A stretch of 64,000 nucleotides of DNA from Winogradskyella forsetii (GCF_013394595.1 NZ_CP053348.1:1488001-1552000); one strand, 5' to 3'; positions 50,982 to 60,279 are shown, numbered from the stretch's first letter. Numbers and translations are program-made. Notes: a model not told the origin generated them from the letters alone.

Positions 50982-51410
50982 ATGGAGTTTCACAATAAAA
51001 TTTACCGTCATACAATTTTAGCCATTTTTATACTAGTTCTATTTTCTACAGGCAGTTGGTCTCAAGAAAAAAGAATTAAACCACCAAAACGAAAATCAAA
51101 AATTACAAGCGTAGATAACTTTGTAAAGCATTCATTTGAGTTGTATCACAAGGTTTTTGTTTACGATAGTTTATCTAGGGCAGGAGTTGAAGTGCCAGCT
51201 GAAATAGAAGATGAGTTGATGGAACGTGCAGAAAGAGATGTGGATAGCCTTTGGCAAGAAATGCCAGATATTGCAGATGACATCAGCGATGCACCTTTGA
51301 TGAGACAGGCTAAAGCTACACTCAATCTGAATAAGTCTAAACAAGCTTTAAAATTCTGTATGCTTTCGGTAAAGGCCTATTTCGTAGGCACCGAGGAAAA
51401 CGATGAATAA
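50982..51410 (+). CDS. Exported protein of unknown function
   Basis: This 142-residue protein has a signal peptide ending GSWSQ (about residue 27), a basic KRIKPPKRKSK stretch and a largely helical acidic region. I see no recognised domain. Its stop codon overlaps the 8 bases following the first ATG of the next gene, so the pair is co-transcribed. It is divergent from the TPR sensor kinase and could be its target or a partner (inference only). Confidence 0.65.
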   Translation: MEFHNKIYRHTILAIFILVLFSTGSWSQEKRIKPPKRKSKITSVDNFVKHSFELYHKVFVYDSLSRAGVEVPAEIEDELMERAERDVDSLWQEMPDIADDISDAPLMRQAKATLNLNKSKQALKFCMLSVKAYFVGTEENDE

Positions 51411-51435
51411 CTTCAATGATTTTAAATTTAAACAG

Positions 51436-52326
51436 ATGAAACATACGATTACTGTTTTAATGACGCTATCCATTTTCTTAATTGTAAATGCGCAATCTTA
51501 TAAAAGTGAATTTAGAGCAGAGATATGCACTTGTTTAGAGGAAGAAAGTCTGAAACGAACACTTACGGATAATGCGTTTAAAGCTTGTTTACGAGAAACA
51601 TTGCCTAAATACGCCACGCAGATTGATGCGCAAATTGTAGAAGAAGATATTGACAAAAAATTCTACAAAGGGCAATTGGCGCGCAAAGACTTATTGGTTG
51701 CCATGCAGTCTGAGCTCATTTACAGTTGTGATGTTTACTACGACCATATCTATTTTATTCGCAACAGTAAAAAACTTATTGCAAGAGAGAATGCTAAAGA
51801 AAGTGATTTAGAAAAGTACGATCAAATGGTGGCTTTAAGACCCAATGCTATGGCTTATTTTATGCGCGCTAAAGTTCAGTTCAACTTAGGAAATATTAAA
51901 GAAACCGAAGCAGACATTAATAAAAGTCTAGAGTTAAATACCAATAAGGACAATGTGAAATCAACTAGACATGAATTGCTATTGTTGGCTTGGGTTTACG
52001 AGGAGCAAGAACGCTATGCTGAAGCCATTGCACTCTATGATAAAATTTATTTTGGGGATTTAGATACGCAAGTTGCACAATTACGAGCACTTGCGGATAG
52101 AAAAAATGGCGGTACAATCGCCAATATCGCAAAAACAGGCGTAATTGAAGCTGAAAAAGAAATTGAAACTTCAACAAGGCGAAGGGAAAGACGAGGAAAT
52201 GCATCTTCAAAAGAAATTGAAAACAAAACCCTTGAATTGAACCGAAGTAAAACTGGCCAACCTCAAGTTGAAGAAAAGACCGATTCGTCTACGCTTCGAA
52301 AATTATTTAAAATGGGAAATGGCTAA
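51436..52326 (+). CDS. Exported TPR-like protein
   Basis: This 296-residue protein has a signal peptide ending VNAQ, an N-terminal region with cysteines (CTCLEEESLKRTL, KACLRETL, YSCDVYYDH) and a TPR-like pair of helices in the middle (AMAYFMRAKVQFNLG, LLAWVYEEQERYAEAIALYDKI). The C-terminal tail is Arg/Lys/Glu-rich. The ATG at 51436 starts the signal peptide; the earlier ATG at 51403 would add 11 polar residues and overlap the upstream gene. Function is unknown. Confidence 0.75.
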   Translation: MKHTITVLMTLSIFLIVNAQSYKSEFRAEICTCLEEESLKRTLTDNAFKACLRETLPKYATQIDAQIVEEDIDKKFYKGQLARKDLLVAMQSELIYSCDVYYDHIYFIRNSKKLIARENAKESDLEKYDQMVALRPNAMAYFMRAKVQFNLGNIKETEADINKSLELNTNKDNVKSTRHELLLLAWVYEEQERYAEAIALYDKIYFGDLDTQVAQLRALADRKNGGTIANIAKTGVIEAEKEIETSTRRRERRGNASSKEIENKTLELNRSKTGQPQVEEKTDSSTLRKLFKMGNG

Positions 52327-52413
52327 CCCTCTAAAGTTCTAGTCCTTTAATTAAAAAACTAAATACTCATGAAATTGATGATTCACTTAAACAATAAAAA
52401 TATAATAAGTATA

Positions 52414-52959
52414 ATGGCTAAAAAATTACTACTATGTTTATTTGCGATTGCTCTGATAAGTTGCGGCGTTGAAGATGAAATTATTAGCTTGCTTGGAGAA
52501 GATGGTACCGTAAAAGCAGATATCAACGGGCAGACAAAGACATTTACATTTGGCCAAAATTCTGTTGCTGCTGCGATTACAAGTGGAGATTCAGGACCTA
52601 TTACTGTTTATGTTTTCGGATTGGCAGCATCGACTGATGGTGTTTCAGACAATTCAGAAACTACAGCTATAGGTGTTACGCTAATTATGGATAATCCTGA
52701 TGTTATTGTTGCTGGTGCTTCATTTACCTTTCCGGCAGATGCTGTAGGTGGCACTTACACTTTTGAAGATGAAAATGGATCCACAACGATAGATGCGGAC
52801 GAAACCGTAAGTGCAACACTTAGTATTTCAGCAGTGGATGTTCCAGGAGAAAGAATTTCGGGTACGTTTAGTTATGTCGCTTTCGATCCGGATACTAATG
52901 CAACTTACACAGTTGGAAATGGGAGTTTTACTAATATTCCGTTTTTCATTAATCAATAA
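52414..52959 (+). CDS. Lipoprotein, possibly DUF6252-like
   Basis: This 181-residue protein from the ATG at 52414 (the earlier ATG at 52369 would add 15 residues before the signal) has lipobox ISC (Cys18). It is a mature beta-strand-rich domain (GTVKADINGQTKTFTFG, then SASLSI-like strands and a GTFSYVAFD segment) resembling DUF6252 lipoproteins of Bacteroidota. That family name is tentative. It contains many Asp, Thr and Gly residues and no cysteines after the lipobox. Function is unknown. Confidence 0.7.
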   Translation: MAKKLLLCLFAIALISCGVEDEIISLLGEDGTVKADINGQTKTFTFGQNSVAAAITSGDSGPITVYVFGLAASTDGVSDNSETTAIGVTLIMDNPDVIVAGASFTFPADAVGGTYTFEDENGSTTIDADETVSATLSISAVDVPGERISGTFSYVAFDPDTNATYTVGNGSFTNIPFFINQ

Positions 52960-53224
52960 CTATAGCAATTAATATAACTTGATAGGAAAATGGTGCAACA
53001 ATGGTTAAGAAACTGAAAATCAATAGTAGTTAAAGTCAATAAATTGATATTTAGGCTTGTAAGTATATTTCGACTCAAAAATTAACTGTTTGTTGTATTT
53101 ATTTGCCCTTTGATTATTATTTGAGGTTATTTATTATGTTCAAAATTAAATAGTTAGATCCCTCTTTTACTTAGCTTATTTCCTGAAAAAGTTTTAAAAA
53201 AATTAATCAATCCATTCTATAATT

Positions 53225-53749
53225 ATGAAAACCAATTTTCTTTTTACATTACTATTTAGTTTATTTTTTTTGTCAACCGTGCATGCCCAAAGAATGGGAG
53301 AGGCTGGCGTTTTAGGTGCAGGTTTAGCGTCCTCTTATCCAGCTTATGGTATCAGTGGTAAATATAACTTTACAGAACACCATACGGCACAGTTAATTTT
53401 GGGTGGTGCTTCTTACGGATATAGTGCTACTGGTTTTTCTTTTGGAGCCTCAGGAAGATACGTTTATAACTTTAACGTACTTGGCGATTCTTTTTTCTTT
53501 AAGCCTTATGCTTATGCACAGGTCAGTTATTTTACCGTTAAATATGATTATTATTTCGGGACTTCCGATTCTTATAATACGGTTGGTTTCGGTCTAGGTG
53601 GTGGAGTGGAATGTGAAATTCCAAATTTTGTAGAAGGTTTGGCCTTTAGTGGAGAACTCGGATATATAGGTGGTGATTTTGGTAGCGGTATAGATAGTTT
53701 CGCAGGCCTTTCCTATGGTGCTAGTGTGCATTATTATTTTGATTTATAA
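53225..53749 (+). CDS. Small outer membrane beta-barrel protein
   Basis: This 174-residue exported protein has a signal peptide ending VHAQ and eight or so amphipathic strands with aromatic-rich turns (SYPAYGISGKYNF, SFGASGRYVYNF, SFAGLSYGASVHYYFDL at the end). The final Phe-Asp-Leu and the alternating pattern fit a small outer membrane barrel of the OmpW/OmpX-like sort. Ligand and role are unknown. It has a 265-base gap upstream with no gene and no convincing promoter. Confidence 0.75.
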   Translation: MKTNFLFTLLFSLFFLSTVHAQRMGEAGVLGAGLASSYPAYGISGKYNFTEHHTAQLILGGASYGYSATGFSFGASGRYVYNFNVLGDSFFFKPYAYAQVSYFTVKYDYYFGTSDSYNTVGFGLGGGVECEIPNFVEGLAFSGELGYIGGDFGSGIDSFAGLSYGASVHYYFDL

Positions 53750-53973
53750 TTAGCAAACTTATTTTTATTTAGCATTTTGAATAATTGTTTGTTTGTCACT
53801 TATGGTAATGTAATTAAAATATTGCTTACGAGATCATTATGCTAATTTTTAAGCATTAAATTAAATCAATTACTAAAGGTTATAAACTATATAAATACCT
53901 AGAAATAGGTATTGTAACACTATTAAAAATACATTTTATTTAGCTATTAATTAATCTTTTAAAACCAACAATT

Positions 53974-55098
53974 ATGAAAAAAAAACAATTATTTTCAAAC
54001 ATTGCAGTAATATGTACTGCACTTTTATTTTCCACACTGGTAAATTCCCAAACTACTTGGAGAGTCAACAACCAATCTAATTATGACGGTGTTACCTTAT
54101 TTGGTGATAATTATGGTGGTACAACAAGTTTTCCCGTATTTAGTAAAATTGACGAAGCAGTTGCTTATCCAAATGTAATTGATGGCGATACATTACACAT
54201 TGAAGGTTCTACTATAGATTACGACAATGCGACAATTACAAAACAGTTGGTAATTATTGGACCTGGATATTTTTTAACCGAAAACCCAAATGTTTCCAAT
54301 AATACATACGATGCAAAAATCGGTTGGATTTCATTTGAAAGTGGCTCGGAATTTTCTCAGGTCATTGGGATGAACGTGCTTAATAATGGTTCAACTAGTA
54401 CGGGTACAATTTATTTAAATGTCAATGAAATAACTATCAAACGTTGCAGAATTGCACGCGACATTGATTTTGACACTCAATTGTCAGGTTTTTACATTCT
54501 TCAAAATTTTTTCAGTAATACTTTAGATAGCAACGCACTGTCACTTGGTGTTTCGACCAACTTTGTTCCTCCACAAGATGTAATATTTAATAACAACATC
54601 TGCGAAAAAACACTGATATGGAGAAACAATTTTTTTATAGGCACTCTTCTAGAATGCAATAACAATATTTTTAACGGTCCAGCAAACGAATTAAATTTAG
54701 AATTCAATGCAGGTTCGTTTCAAAATAACATTTTAAGAGCTCCAGGAATTACTGCCATTATAAATAGTGGCACAAACAATAACGTACAGTTTAATACGGT
54801 CTCCCTTTCTAGTGTTTTTAGTGGTACTGCAAATAATGAATGGGTCCCAAACATGGCAACCTTATTTGTGGCAGATGATACAACCGATGGTAATTATCAA
54901 TTACAATCAGATTCTACGTTTAATGTGGTTGGTAGTGATGGTACTGAACGTGGAGCTTTTGGAGGTATAGTTCCAGGCAACCGTTACAACCTTTCTGGGC
55001 TTGGCGCAATCCCTGTGGTTTACGAAGTAACTACAACAGGAGTTTCGGAAGCAGGAACAGGTCTGCCTGTAACCATCCAAGCAAGAACAAATAATTAA
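53974..55098 (+). CDS. Secreted right-handed beta-helix-like protein
   Basis: This 374-residue exported protein has a signal peptide ending SQTT. The middle is a series of short Asn-rich turns (IIGPGYFLTENPN, IFNNNICEKTLIW, NNIFNGPANELNLEF) consistent with a right-handed parallel beta-helix (pectate-lyase-like) fold. The C-terminus ends VYEVTTTGVSEAGTGLPV and a short polar tail. No catalytic set is recognisable. It is followed six bases later by a T9SS repeat protein, and the two probably form one unit. Confidence 0.7.
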   Translation: MKKKQLFSNIAVICTALLFSTLVNSQTTWRVNNQSNYDGVTLFGDNYGGTTSFPVFSKIDEAVAYPNVIDGDTLHIEGSTIDYDNATITKQLVIIGPGYFLTENPNVSNNTYDAKIGWISFESGSEFSQVIGMNVLNNGSTSTGTIYLNVNEITIKRCRIARDIDFDTQLSGFYILQNFFSNTLDSNALSLGVSTNFVPPQDVIFNNNICEKTLIWRNNFFIGTLLECNNNIFNGPANELNLEFNAGSFQNNILRAPGITAIINSGTNNNVQFNTVSLSSVFSGTANNEWVPNMATLFVADDTTDGNYQLQSDSTFNVVGSDGTERGAFGGIVPGNRYNLSGLGAIPVVYEVTTTGVSEAGTGLPVTIQARTNN

Positions 55099-55104
55099 TT
55101 TGTT

Positions 55105-56109
55105 ATGAAACAGATTATTTTAACTGCCATTTATTTGGCAATAGCGATGTGTATAAATGCGCAATCCAATACGATCCAAATAGAATATTTTTTAGATACG
55201 GATAACGGTTTTGGCATGAACACGGTTATGGATATTACCTCGCCTGATATAGATATTACTGAAACCATTTTAGCAGACATTCCTTCCTCTACTTCTCTTG
55301 GATATCATAAACTCTATATTCGGGCTAAAGATGAAAATGGAAACTGGAGTCAAACCATAAGAAAGCAAATTCAAGTGTTTGCACCTGTGGTTGAGAACAA
55401 TATCGTTTTAGGTGAGTATTTTATTGATCAAGATCCCATGTTTGGAACGGCTGAAACTTTTAATATCAACCCAGAGGAAGGAGATATTATGCAACAATTT
55501 TCTGCTCAAATACTTGAAACTGTTAGCTTAGGTTATCATAAGTTATATGGAAGGGTACAGGATTCATATGGAAATTGGAGTCATACATTCAGAAAAAACA
55601 TAGAGGTGTATTTAAACCCTGAGACGAACATTGTAGAGATTGAATACTTTTTTGTATATGAATCGGATTCTGGGTTCGGTAGTAATAATTTATTGAGTAT
55701 TGATGTTCCTGAAGATGATGGCACTTGGAATTTTAATGTATCCTATCCGCCTGGTGTTTATGAAGATATAAGTGAAATAGATACACTTTTTGTAAGAGTA
55801 AAGGATTCAAACGGAAAATGGTCTATTACAACTACCCTTGATGAGATAGGTCCTGGCTTAGGTCTCGAAGACAATCTATACAAAACAGTAAGCGTTAACC
55901 CTAACCCATTTACCAATACCATTAACCTTGAAGTCTCTAAAAATATAGTATTCAGTAATATAGCAGTATTTGATATCACAGGCAGGGAAGTTTACACTTC
56001 AACAGAAGATTTAAGAACAATAAATTTACAAAATTTAGAAGCAGGAACTTACATCTTAAGATTAGCATCCCAAAACGAAAAAGCAACATATAAAATTGTA
56101 AAACAATAA
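55105..56109 (+). CDS. Secreted protein with three EYF-type repeats and a T9SS type A sorting domain
   Basis: This 334-residue protein has a short signal peptide ending CINAQ. Three similar modules of about 75 residues follow, each with an EYFLDTDNGFG-like start and an LGYHKLYIRAKDENGNWSQT-like end (first repeat form; later forms are EYFIDQDPMFG with LYGRVQDSYGNWS and EYFFVYESDSGFG with LFVRVKDSNGKWS). The C-terminal about 75 residues (VSVNPNPFTNTINLEV to TYKIVKQ) are a type A T9SS sorting signal. The protein should be carried to the surface together with, or as a scaffold for, the beta-helix protein six bases upstream. A strong terminator follows. Confidence 0.8.
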   Translation: MKQIILTAIYLAIAMCINAQSNTIQIEYFLDTDNGFGMNTVMDITSPDIDITETILADIPSSTSLGYHKLYIRAKDENGNWSQTIRKQIQVFAPVVENNIVLGEYFIDQDPMFGTAETFNINPEEGDIMQQFSAQILETVSLGYHKLYGRVQDSYGNWSHTFRKNIEVYLNPETNIVEIEYFFVYESDSGFGSNNLLSIDVPEDDGTWNFNVSYPPGVYEDISEIDTLFVRVKDSNGKWSITTTLDEIGPGLGLEDNLYKTVSVNPNPFTNTINLEVSKNIVFSNIAVFDITGREVYTSTEDLRTINLQNLEAGTYILRLASQNEKATYKIVKQ

Positions 56110-56133
56110 TGAGTTGATTTTTTTTAAGTGTTG

Positions 56134-56167
56134 AAAAACCATCTCCAATCGAGATGGTTTTTTTATT
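56134..56167 (+). terminator. Terminator of the beta-helix/T9SS pair
   Basis: AAAAACCATCTC (56134-56145) pairs with GAGATGGTTTTT (56151-56162) perfectly, 12 bp with a CAATC loop, followed by T residues. It ends the transcript before priA. Confidence 0.9.
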
Positions 56168-56188
56168 TAAAGGCATTACTTTTGGAGT

Positions 56189-58642
56189 ATGCTACATTTT
56201 ATAGACGTTATTCTACCAATTCCGCTTCAAAAAGCCTTTACGTATCATATTACGGCAGCCGAAGCTGAATTCCTGAAACCTGGAATTCGAGTGGCTGTGC
56301 CTTTTGGGAAAAGTAAAATTTATACGGCTTTGGTCTATAGCATTCATCAAAACCCACCAACGGCTTATGAAGCTAAAACTATTCATCAAATATTGGATGA
56401 AGCTCCTGTGATTTCAGAAATGCAGTTGAAGCATTGGGAATGGATTGCCGATTATTACATGTGTAGTTTGGGAGAAGTGATGCGAGCTGCCATGCCAAAT
56501 GCGTTTTTATTGGAAAGTGAAACTATAATTTCTAAAAACGAAAAAATAAATATAAAAGATTCAGAATTAAAGGACGAAGAATTCTTGATTTATGAAGCTT
56601 TGCAACATCAGTCATCTTTAAAAATTAATGATGTCGTTTCCATTTTAGATAAAAAACGTGTATTGCCAATTATCAATAATTTGGTAAAAAAAGGGGTTCT
56701 AAATTTACAGGAAGAACTTTACGAAAAATACACCCCAAAATTAGTGCGCTATGTAAAGTTGCACCACAACCATAAGTCCCAAGAAAAACTTCAAGAGCTA
56801 TTAGAGGAACTAAGCCGAGCTCCAAAACAGCGTGAAGTGGTATTGACCTTATTTACCATGGAAGCCTCGTTAAAACAACCCATAAAAGTTTCAGAACTAA
56901 CGGAACGAAGTGGCGCCTCTTCTAGTATTGTTAAAACATTAATTGACAAGGCCATTTTAGAAGAATACCACATCCAAACCGATCGTATTCAATTTGAGGG
57001 TGAAGGTGATTCGGATGCCAAACATTTAAGTGACGCACAGCAGCAAGCTTACAATGAGGTTACGGCTATTTTTGAAGAAAAATCGGTTGCCTTATTGCAT
57101 GGTGTAACATCTTCTGGTAAAACAGAGATTTATGTGCAACTGATCCAAAAACAACTGGAAATAGGAAAACAGGTCTTATATCTGTTACCGGAAATAGCTT
57201 TGACCACACAATTAGTGCAACGGCTTCAAGATTATTTTGGTGAGAAAGTGGCGGTGTTTCATTCCCGATATTCAGGAAACGAAAGGGTAGAGGTTTGGCA
57301 GAATATGCTTTCGAATTCCGAAAAAGCGCAGGTCATCATCGGAGCACGTTCGTCTTTGTTATTGCCATTTACAAATTTAGGCTTAATCATCGTTGATGAA
57401 GAACACGAGCAATCCTATAAACAATTTGATCCTGCACCACGTTACCATGCAAGGGATGCAGCTATTGTTTTGGCGAATTTATTCAAAGCAAAAACCCTTT
57501 TAGGGTCTGCAACACCAAGTTTGGAAAGTTATTTTAATGCCACCCAAGGTAAATATGGTTTGGTAGAATTAAACACGCGCTATAACAACGTGCTTATGCC
57601 ATATATTGAATTGGTGGATTTGGCAGATAAGTACAAACGCAAACGCATGAAAGGCCATTTTAGCGACCGACTCATAGAAGAAATGACGGAAACTTTAGAA
57701 GAAGGTTTTCAGATTATATTGTTTCAAAATAGACGAGGATTTTCACCCATTATAGAATGCACCACTTGTGGCACATCACCTCAATGTCCCAATTGTGATG
57801 TGAGTTTAACTTATCATCAATATCGCGACCAATTGCGTTGTCATTATTGTGGTTATAATTCTGCCATGTTAAAGAGCTGTCAAGGTTGTGGTAATTCTAC
57901 TTTAGACACTAAGGGCTTTGGAACCGAGCAGATTGAAGAAGAGGTAAAAGTGTTATTTCCAGAAAAGAAAGTCGCACGAATGGATTTAGATACCACAAGG
58001 GGAAAATACGGTTTCGAGAAAATTATAAACAGTTTTGAGCAACGCGAAGTTGATATTTTAGTGGGTACTCAAATGCTGACCAAGGGATTGGATTTTAGAT
58101 TCGTAAAATTAGTGGGCATTATGAACGCAGACAACTTACTCAACTTTCCTGATTTTAGAGCACACGAACGCAGTTATCAACTCATGGCACAAGTCTCGGG
58201 TAGAGCGGGACGAACAGATTTAAGAGGAAAAGTTTTAATTCAGACCTACAATCCGCATCATAATATTTTGCAACAAGTTTCTACAAATTCTTATAAGGAA
58301 ATGTTTGCCGAACAAATGAATGAACGCTACAATTATAAATATCCGCCAATTTTCAGATTGATAAAAATAACGTTCAAGCACAAAGACTATAATCGTGTGA
58401 ATTTGGCCGCAGATTGGTATGCCAAATCATTAAAGCAATTGTTTAAAACGAATGTTTTAGGACCGGAATTTCCACCAGTATCTCGAATCCGAAATTTATA
58501 CCATAAAAATATTCTCGTTAAGATTCCGCAAAAGCAATCCTTGGTAAGAACAAAGGAAGCGATTCAGAAAATAGATAATAGTTTTAATGCAGTAAAGGAT
58601 TTTAGGTCTGTGAGAGTAATTTTAAATGTGGACAACTATTAA
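56189..58642 (+). CDS. priA: Primosomal protein N' (replication restart helicase)
   Basis: This 817-residue helicase has Walker A HGVTSSGKTE, the DEEHE box (IIVDEEHEQSY), the GSATPS motif, and a zinc-binding insert of eight cysteines between about residues 525 and 575 (CTTCGTSPQCPNCD, CHYCG, CQGCGN). It restarts stalled replication forks by loading the replicative helicase. The C-terminal region with GRAGRTDLRGKVLIQT is typical. It is the only gene between the T9SS pair and the orphan LytTR regulator. Confidence 0.97.
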   Translation: MLHFIDVILPIPLQKAFTYHITAAEAEFLKPGIRVAVPFGKSKIYTALVYSIHQNPPTAYEAKTIHQILDEAPVISEMQLKHWEWIADYYMCSLGEVMRAAMPNAFLLESETIISKNEKINIKDSELKDEEFLIYEALQHQSSLKINDVVSILDKKRVLPIINNLVKKGVLNLQEELYEKYTPKLVRYVKLHHNHKSQEKLQELLEELSRAPKQREVVLTLFTMEASLKQPIKVSELTERSGASSSIVKTLIDKAILEEYHIQTDRIQFEGEGDSDAKHLSDAQQQAYNEVTAIFEEKSVALLHGVTSSGKTEIYVQLIQKQLEIGKQVLYLLPEIALTTQLVQRLQDYFGEKVAVFHSRYSGNERVEVWQNMLSNSEKAQVIIGARSSLLLPFTNLGLIIVDEEHEQSYKQFDPAPRYHARDAAIVLANLFKAKTLLGSATPSLESYFNATQGKYGLVELNTRYNNVLMPYIELVDLADKYKRKRMKGHFSDRLIEEMTETLEEGFQIILFQNRRGFSPIIECTTCGTSPQCPNCDVSLTYHQYRDQLRCHYCGYNSAMLKSCQGCGNSTLDTKGFGTEQIEEEVKVLFPEKKVARMDLDTTRGKYGFEKIINSFEQREVDILVGTQMLTKGLDFRFVKLVGIMNADNLLNFPDFRAHERSYQLMAQVSGRAGRTDLRGKVLIQTYNPHHNILQQVSTNSYKEMFAEQMNERYNYKYPPIFRLIKITFKHKDYNRVNLAADWYAKSLKQLFKTNVLGPEFPPVSRIRNLYHKNILVKIPQKQSLVRTKEAIQKIDNSFNAVKDFRSVRVILNVDNY

Positions 58643-58650
58643 AAGAGTAG

Positions 58651-58681
58651 GCCTTGCAGGTTTTTCAAACCTAGCAGGTCT
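58651..58681. repeat. Imperfect inverted element with CCTTGCAGG and CCTAGCAGG arms
   Basis: The arms CCTTGCAGGTTT (58652-58663) and AAACCTAGCAGG (58667-58678) are near complements. This resembles a short GC-richer dispersed element often seen between genes in Bacteroidota (from general knowledge). It sits just after priA. Confidence 0.65.
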
Positions 58682-58814
58682 GAAATCATAGATATATAAA
58701 ATTATGGGTTGAACTAATTCCAATGAATTTTGATGATTATCCTGAGCGATCTCAAAAAGAGCATAAAACTATCATAGGATTTAGACTTATCAGTTCCGAA
58801 AGCTTACCGGATTT

Positions 58815-58838
58815 AAATCTTTTAAGTCTGAAAGATTT
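58815..58838. repeat. Inverted repeat AAATCTTT-TAAGTCTG-AAAGATTT
   Basis: An 8-bp perfect stem with an 8-base loop in the gap after priA. No T run follows, so it is more likely a dispersed element than a terminator. Confidence 0.55.
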
Positions 58839-58952
58839 ATAAGTAATGTTAAGAATATTCAAATGTCTTGAGAGTAAAATGTTTGATTTAGTGAGTAATT
58901 TCAATTACTAAACTAAAGTTTGTCTTGTAGTTTTTCTCCTTTAGGTATGAAA

Positions 58953-58984
58953 CCAAAAAAAATCCCAAGCGATTGCTCAGGATT
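58953..58984 (-). terminator. Terminator of the orphan LytTR gene
   Basis: On the minus strand AATCC and GAGC (58984-58974) pair with GCTT and GGATT (58970-58961), followed by eight T residues. It lies 43 bases downstream of the stop codon at 59028. Confidence 0.75.
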
Positions 58985-59027
58985 CTTTAAAATTATAATG
59001 TAATGCTTTATATATAGAGGTAATGTT

Positions 59028-59723
59028 CTACATATTATTCAAAGCATCTACTAATTGTGTCTTTTTATTTCGACTCAATGGAATTTCATAAGCACCAACT
59101 TCAACATTTTTACTGTTAAATCGGTCAATTTTATCAAGGTTCACAATGTAGGATTTGTGGATTCTTAAAAATTTACCTTCGGGTAACTCTTGTTCAAAAG
59201 CTTTCATCGTAGATAAAACGACCAAGCTGTTTTCTTCTGTAACCACTTTTACGTAATCGCCAAGGGCTTCGATCCATTTAATATCCTTAATATAAACCTT
59301 ACGTTTTTTAAGGTTACTTTTTACAAAGATATGCTCACCGTCAGTTTCGTTAAAGTCCAGTTTCAGTTTGTGCTGCTCGATAGCTTTTTCTACGGCAGTA
59401 TTAAAACGTTCTTTAGTGATTGGTTTTTGAAGATAATCGGTGGCATCATAATTAAATGCTTTGAAAGCATATTCGGTTTTACCGGTAACAAAAATAATTT
59501 GGGGTTTGTTGTTGAGTACATCTAGTAATTCAAATCCGTTTAATACAGGCATCTCTATATCTAAGAAGATAAGATCTACTTTATGGGTATTAAGACCGTT
59601 TTTTGTTTCTAACGCACTACTGTACTCTGCAATAAGGTTAAGTGAAGAATGGTTCTCAATTAACTTTACTATAGAGAGGCGCTGAATCGCGGAATCATCA
59701 ACAACTACACAGTTTAAAGTCAT
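59028..59723 (-). CDS. Orphan LytTR-family response regulator
   Basis: This 231-residue regulator has a receiver domain with phospho-acceptor Asp55 (LIFLDIEMPVLNG), acidic residues 9-10 and the YLQKPI Lys, followed by a LytTR DNA-binding domain (about 130-231) with FVKSNLKKRKVYIKDIKWIEALGDY and RIHKSYIVNLDKIDRF. No histidine kinase is adjacent, so its partner is elsewhere. It is divergent from the rpsF operon, separated by about 200 bases. A minus-strand promoter candidate lies 32 bases upstream of the start. Confidence 0.9.
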   Translation of the reverse strand: MTLNCVVVDDSAIQRLSIVKLIENHSSLNLIAEYSSALETKNGLNTHKVDLIFLDIEMPVLNGFELLDVLNNKPQIIFVTGKTEYAFKAFNYDATDYLQKPITKERFNTAVEKAIEQHKLKLDFNETDGEHIFVKSNLKKRKVYIKDIKWIEALGDYVKVVTEENSLVVLSTMKAFEQELPEGKFLRIHKSYIVNLDKIDRFNSKNVEVGAYEIPLSRNKKTQLVDALNNM

Positions 59724-59754
59724 AACATTATATATTTTTAGGTTAAGATATCGA

Positions 59755-59786
59755 CAATAGTACGATAAATTCGGTTAAAAAACAAA
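59755..59786 (-). promoter_or_regulatory. Promoter candidate of the orphan LytTR gene
   Basis: On the minus strand, TTTG (59786-59783) and TACTATTG (59762-59755) are separated by 20 bases. The -7 has one mismatch to TAnnTTTG. It lies 32 bases upstream of the start at 59723. Confidence 0.55.
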
Positions 59787-59861
59787 TATTACCGACAAAC
59801 CGTAAAATTTAACATAATTTTTAGGAGGTAGAAATAATACTTATTTTACTTTAAAAAAGCG

Positions 59862-59892
59862 TTGGCAAATATAGAATAAATGTGTATTTTTG
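59862..59892 (+). promoter_or_regulatory. Promoter of the rpsF-rpsR-rplI operon
   Basis: TTG (59862-59864) and TATTTTTG (59885-59892) are separated by 20 bases, a perfect -7 for the Bacteroidota consensus, 34 bases before the rpsF ATG. Confidence 0.85.
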
Positions 59893-59926
59893 CAGCCGTT
59901 TTTAACAATAAACAAAATAATTTATT

Positions 59927-60277
59927 ATGAATCATTATGAAACTGTTTTCATCTTAAATCCCGTTTTATCTGACGATCAGATAAAGGAGACAGTAAAGAA
60001 ATACGAGGATATGCTCGTATCTAAAGGTGCTAAGATGATTGCCAAAGAAGATTGGGGACTAAAAAAGTTAGCTTATCCAATCCAAAACAAAAAGAGTGGT
60101 TTTTACCATTTATTCGAATACCAGGTTGCTGGTGAGGTTATCGAACCTTTAGAGCTAGAGTTTAGACGTGATGAGCGTTTTATGCGTTACTTAACTGTGA
60201 AATTAGACAAACATGCGATTTCATGGGCTGAGAGAAGAAGAGAAAAATTGAAAGTTAAAGCAAAAGCAAAAGCGTAA
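59927..60277 (+). CDS. rpsF: 30S ribosomal protein S6
   Basis: This 116-residue protein is a normal S6: [27 protein letters not shown] at the start, the [17 protein letters not shown] segment and a Lys/Ala-rich tail. S6 binds next to S18 on the 30S platform. It starts a three-gene operon with S18 and L9, with two bases to rpsR. There is no ssb or priB gene between them, unlike many bacteria. Confidence 0.98.
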   Translation: MNHYETVFILNPVLSDDQIKETVKKYEDMLVSKGAKMIAKEDWGLKKLAYPIQNKKSGFYHLFEYQVAGEVIEPLELEFRRDERFMRYLTVKLDKHAISWAERRREKLKVKAKAKA

Positions 60278-60279
60278 TT

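Larger units (their letters stand above)
58643..59027. other. Gene-free stretch with dispersed repeats between priA and the orphan LytTR gene
   Basis: This 385-base gap contains an imperfect inverted element (58651-58681), a 24-base inverted repeat (58815-58838) and, at its right end, the LytTR terminator (58953-58984). I see no gene. Confidence 0.7.
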
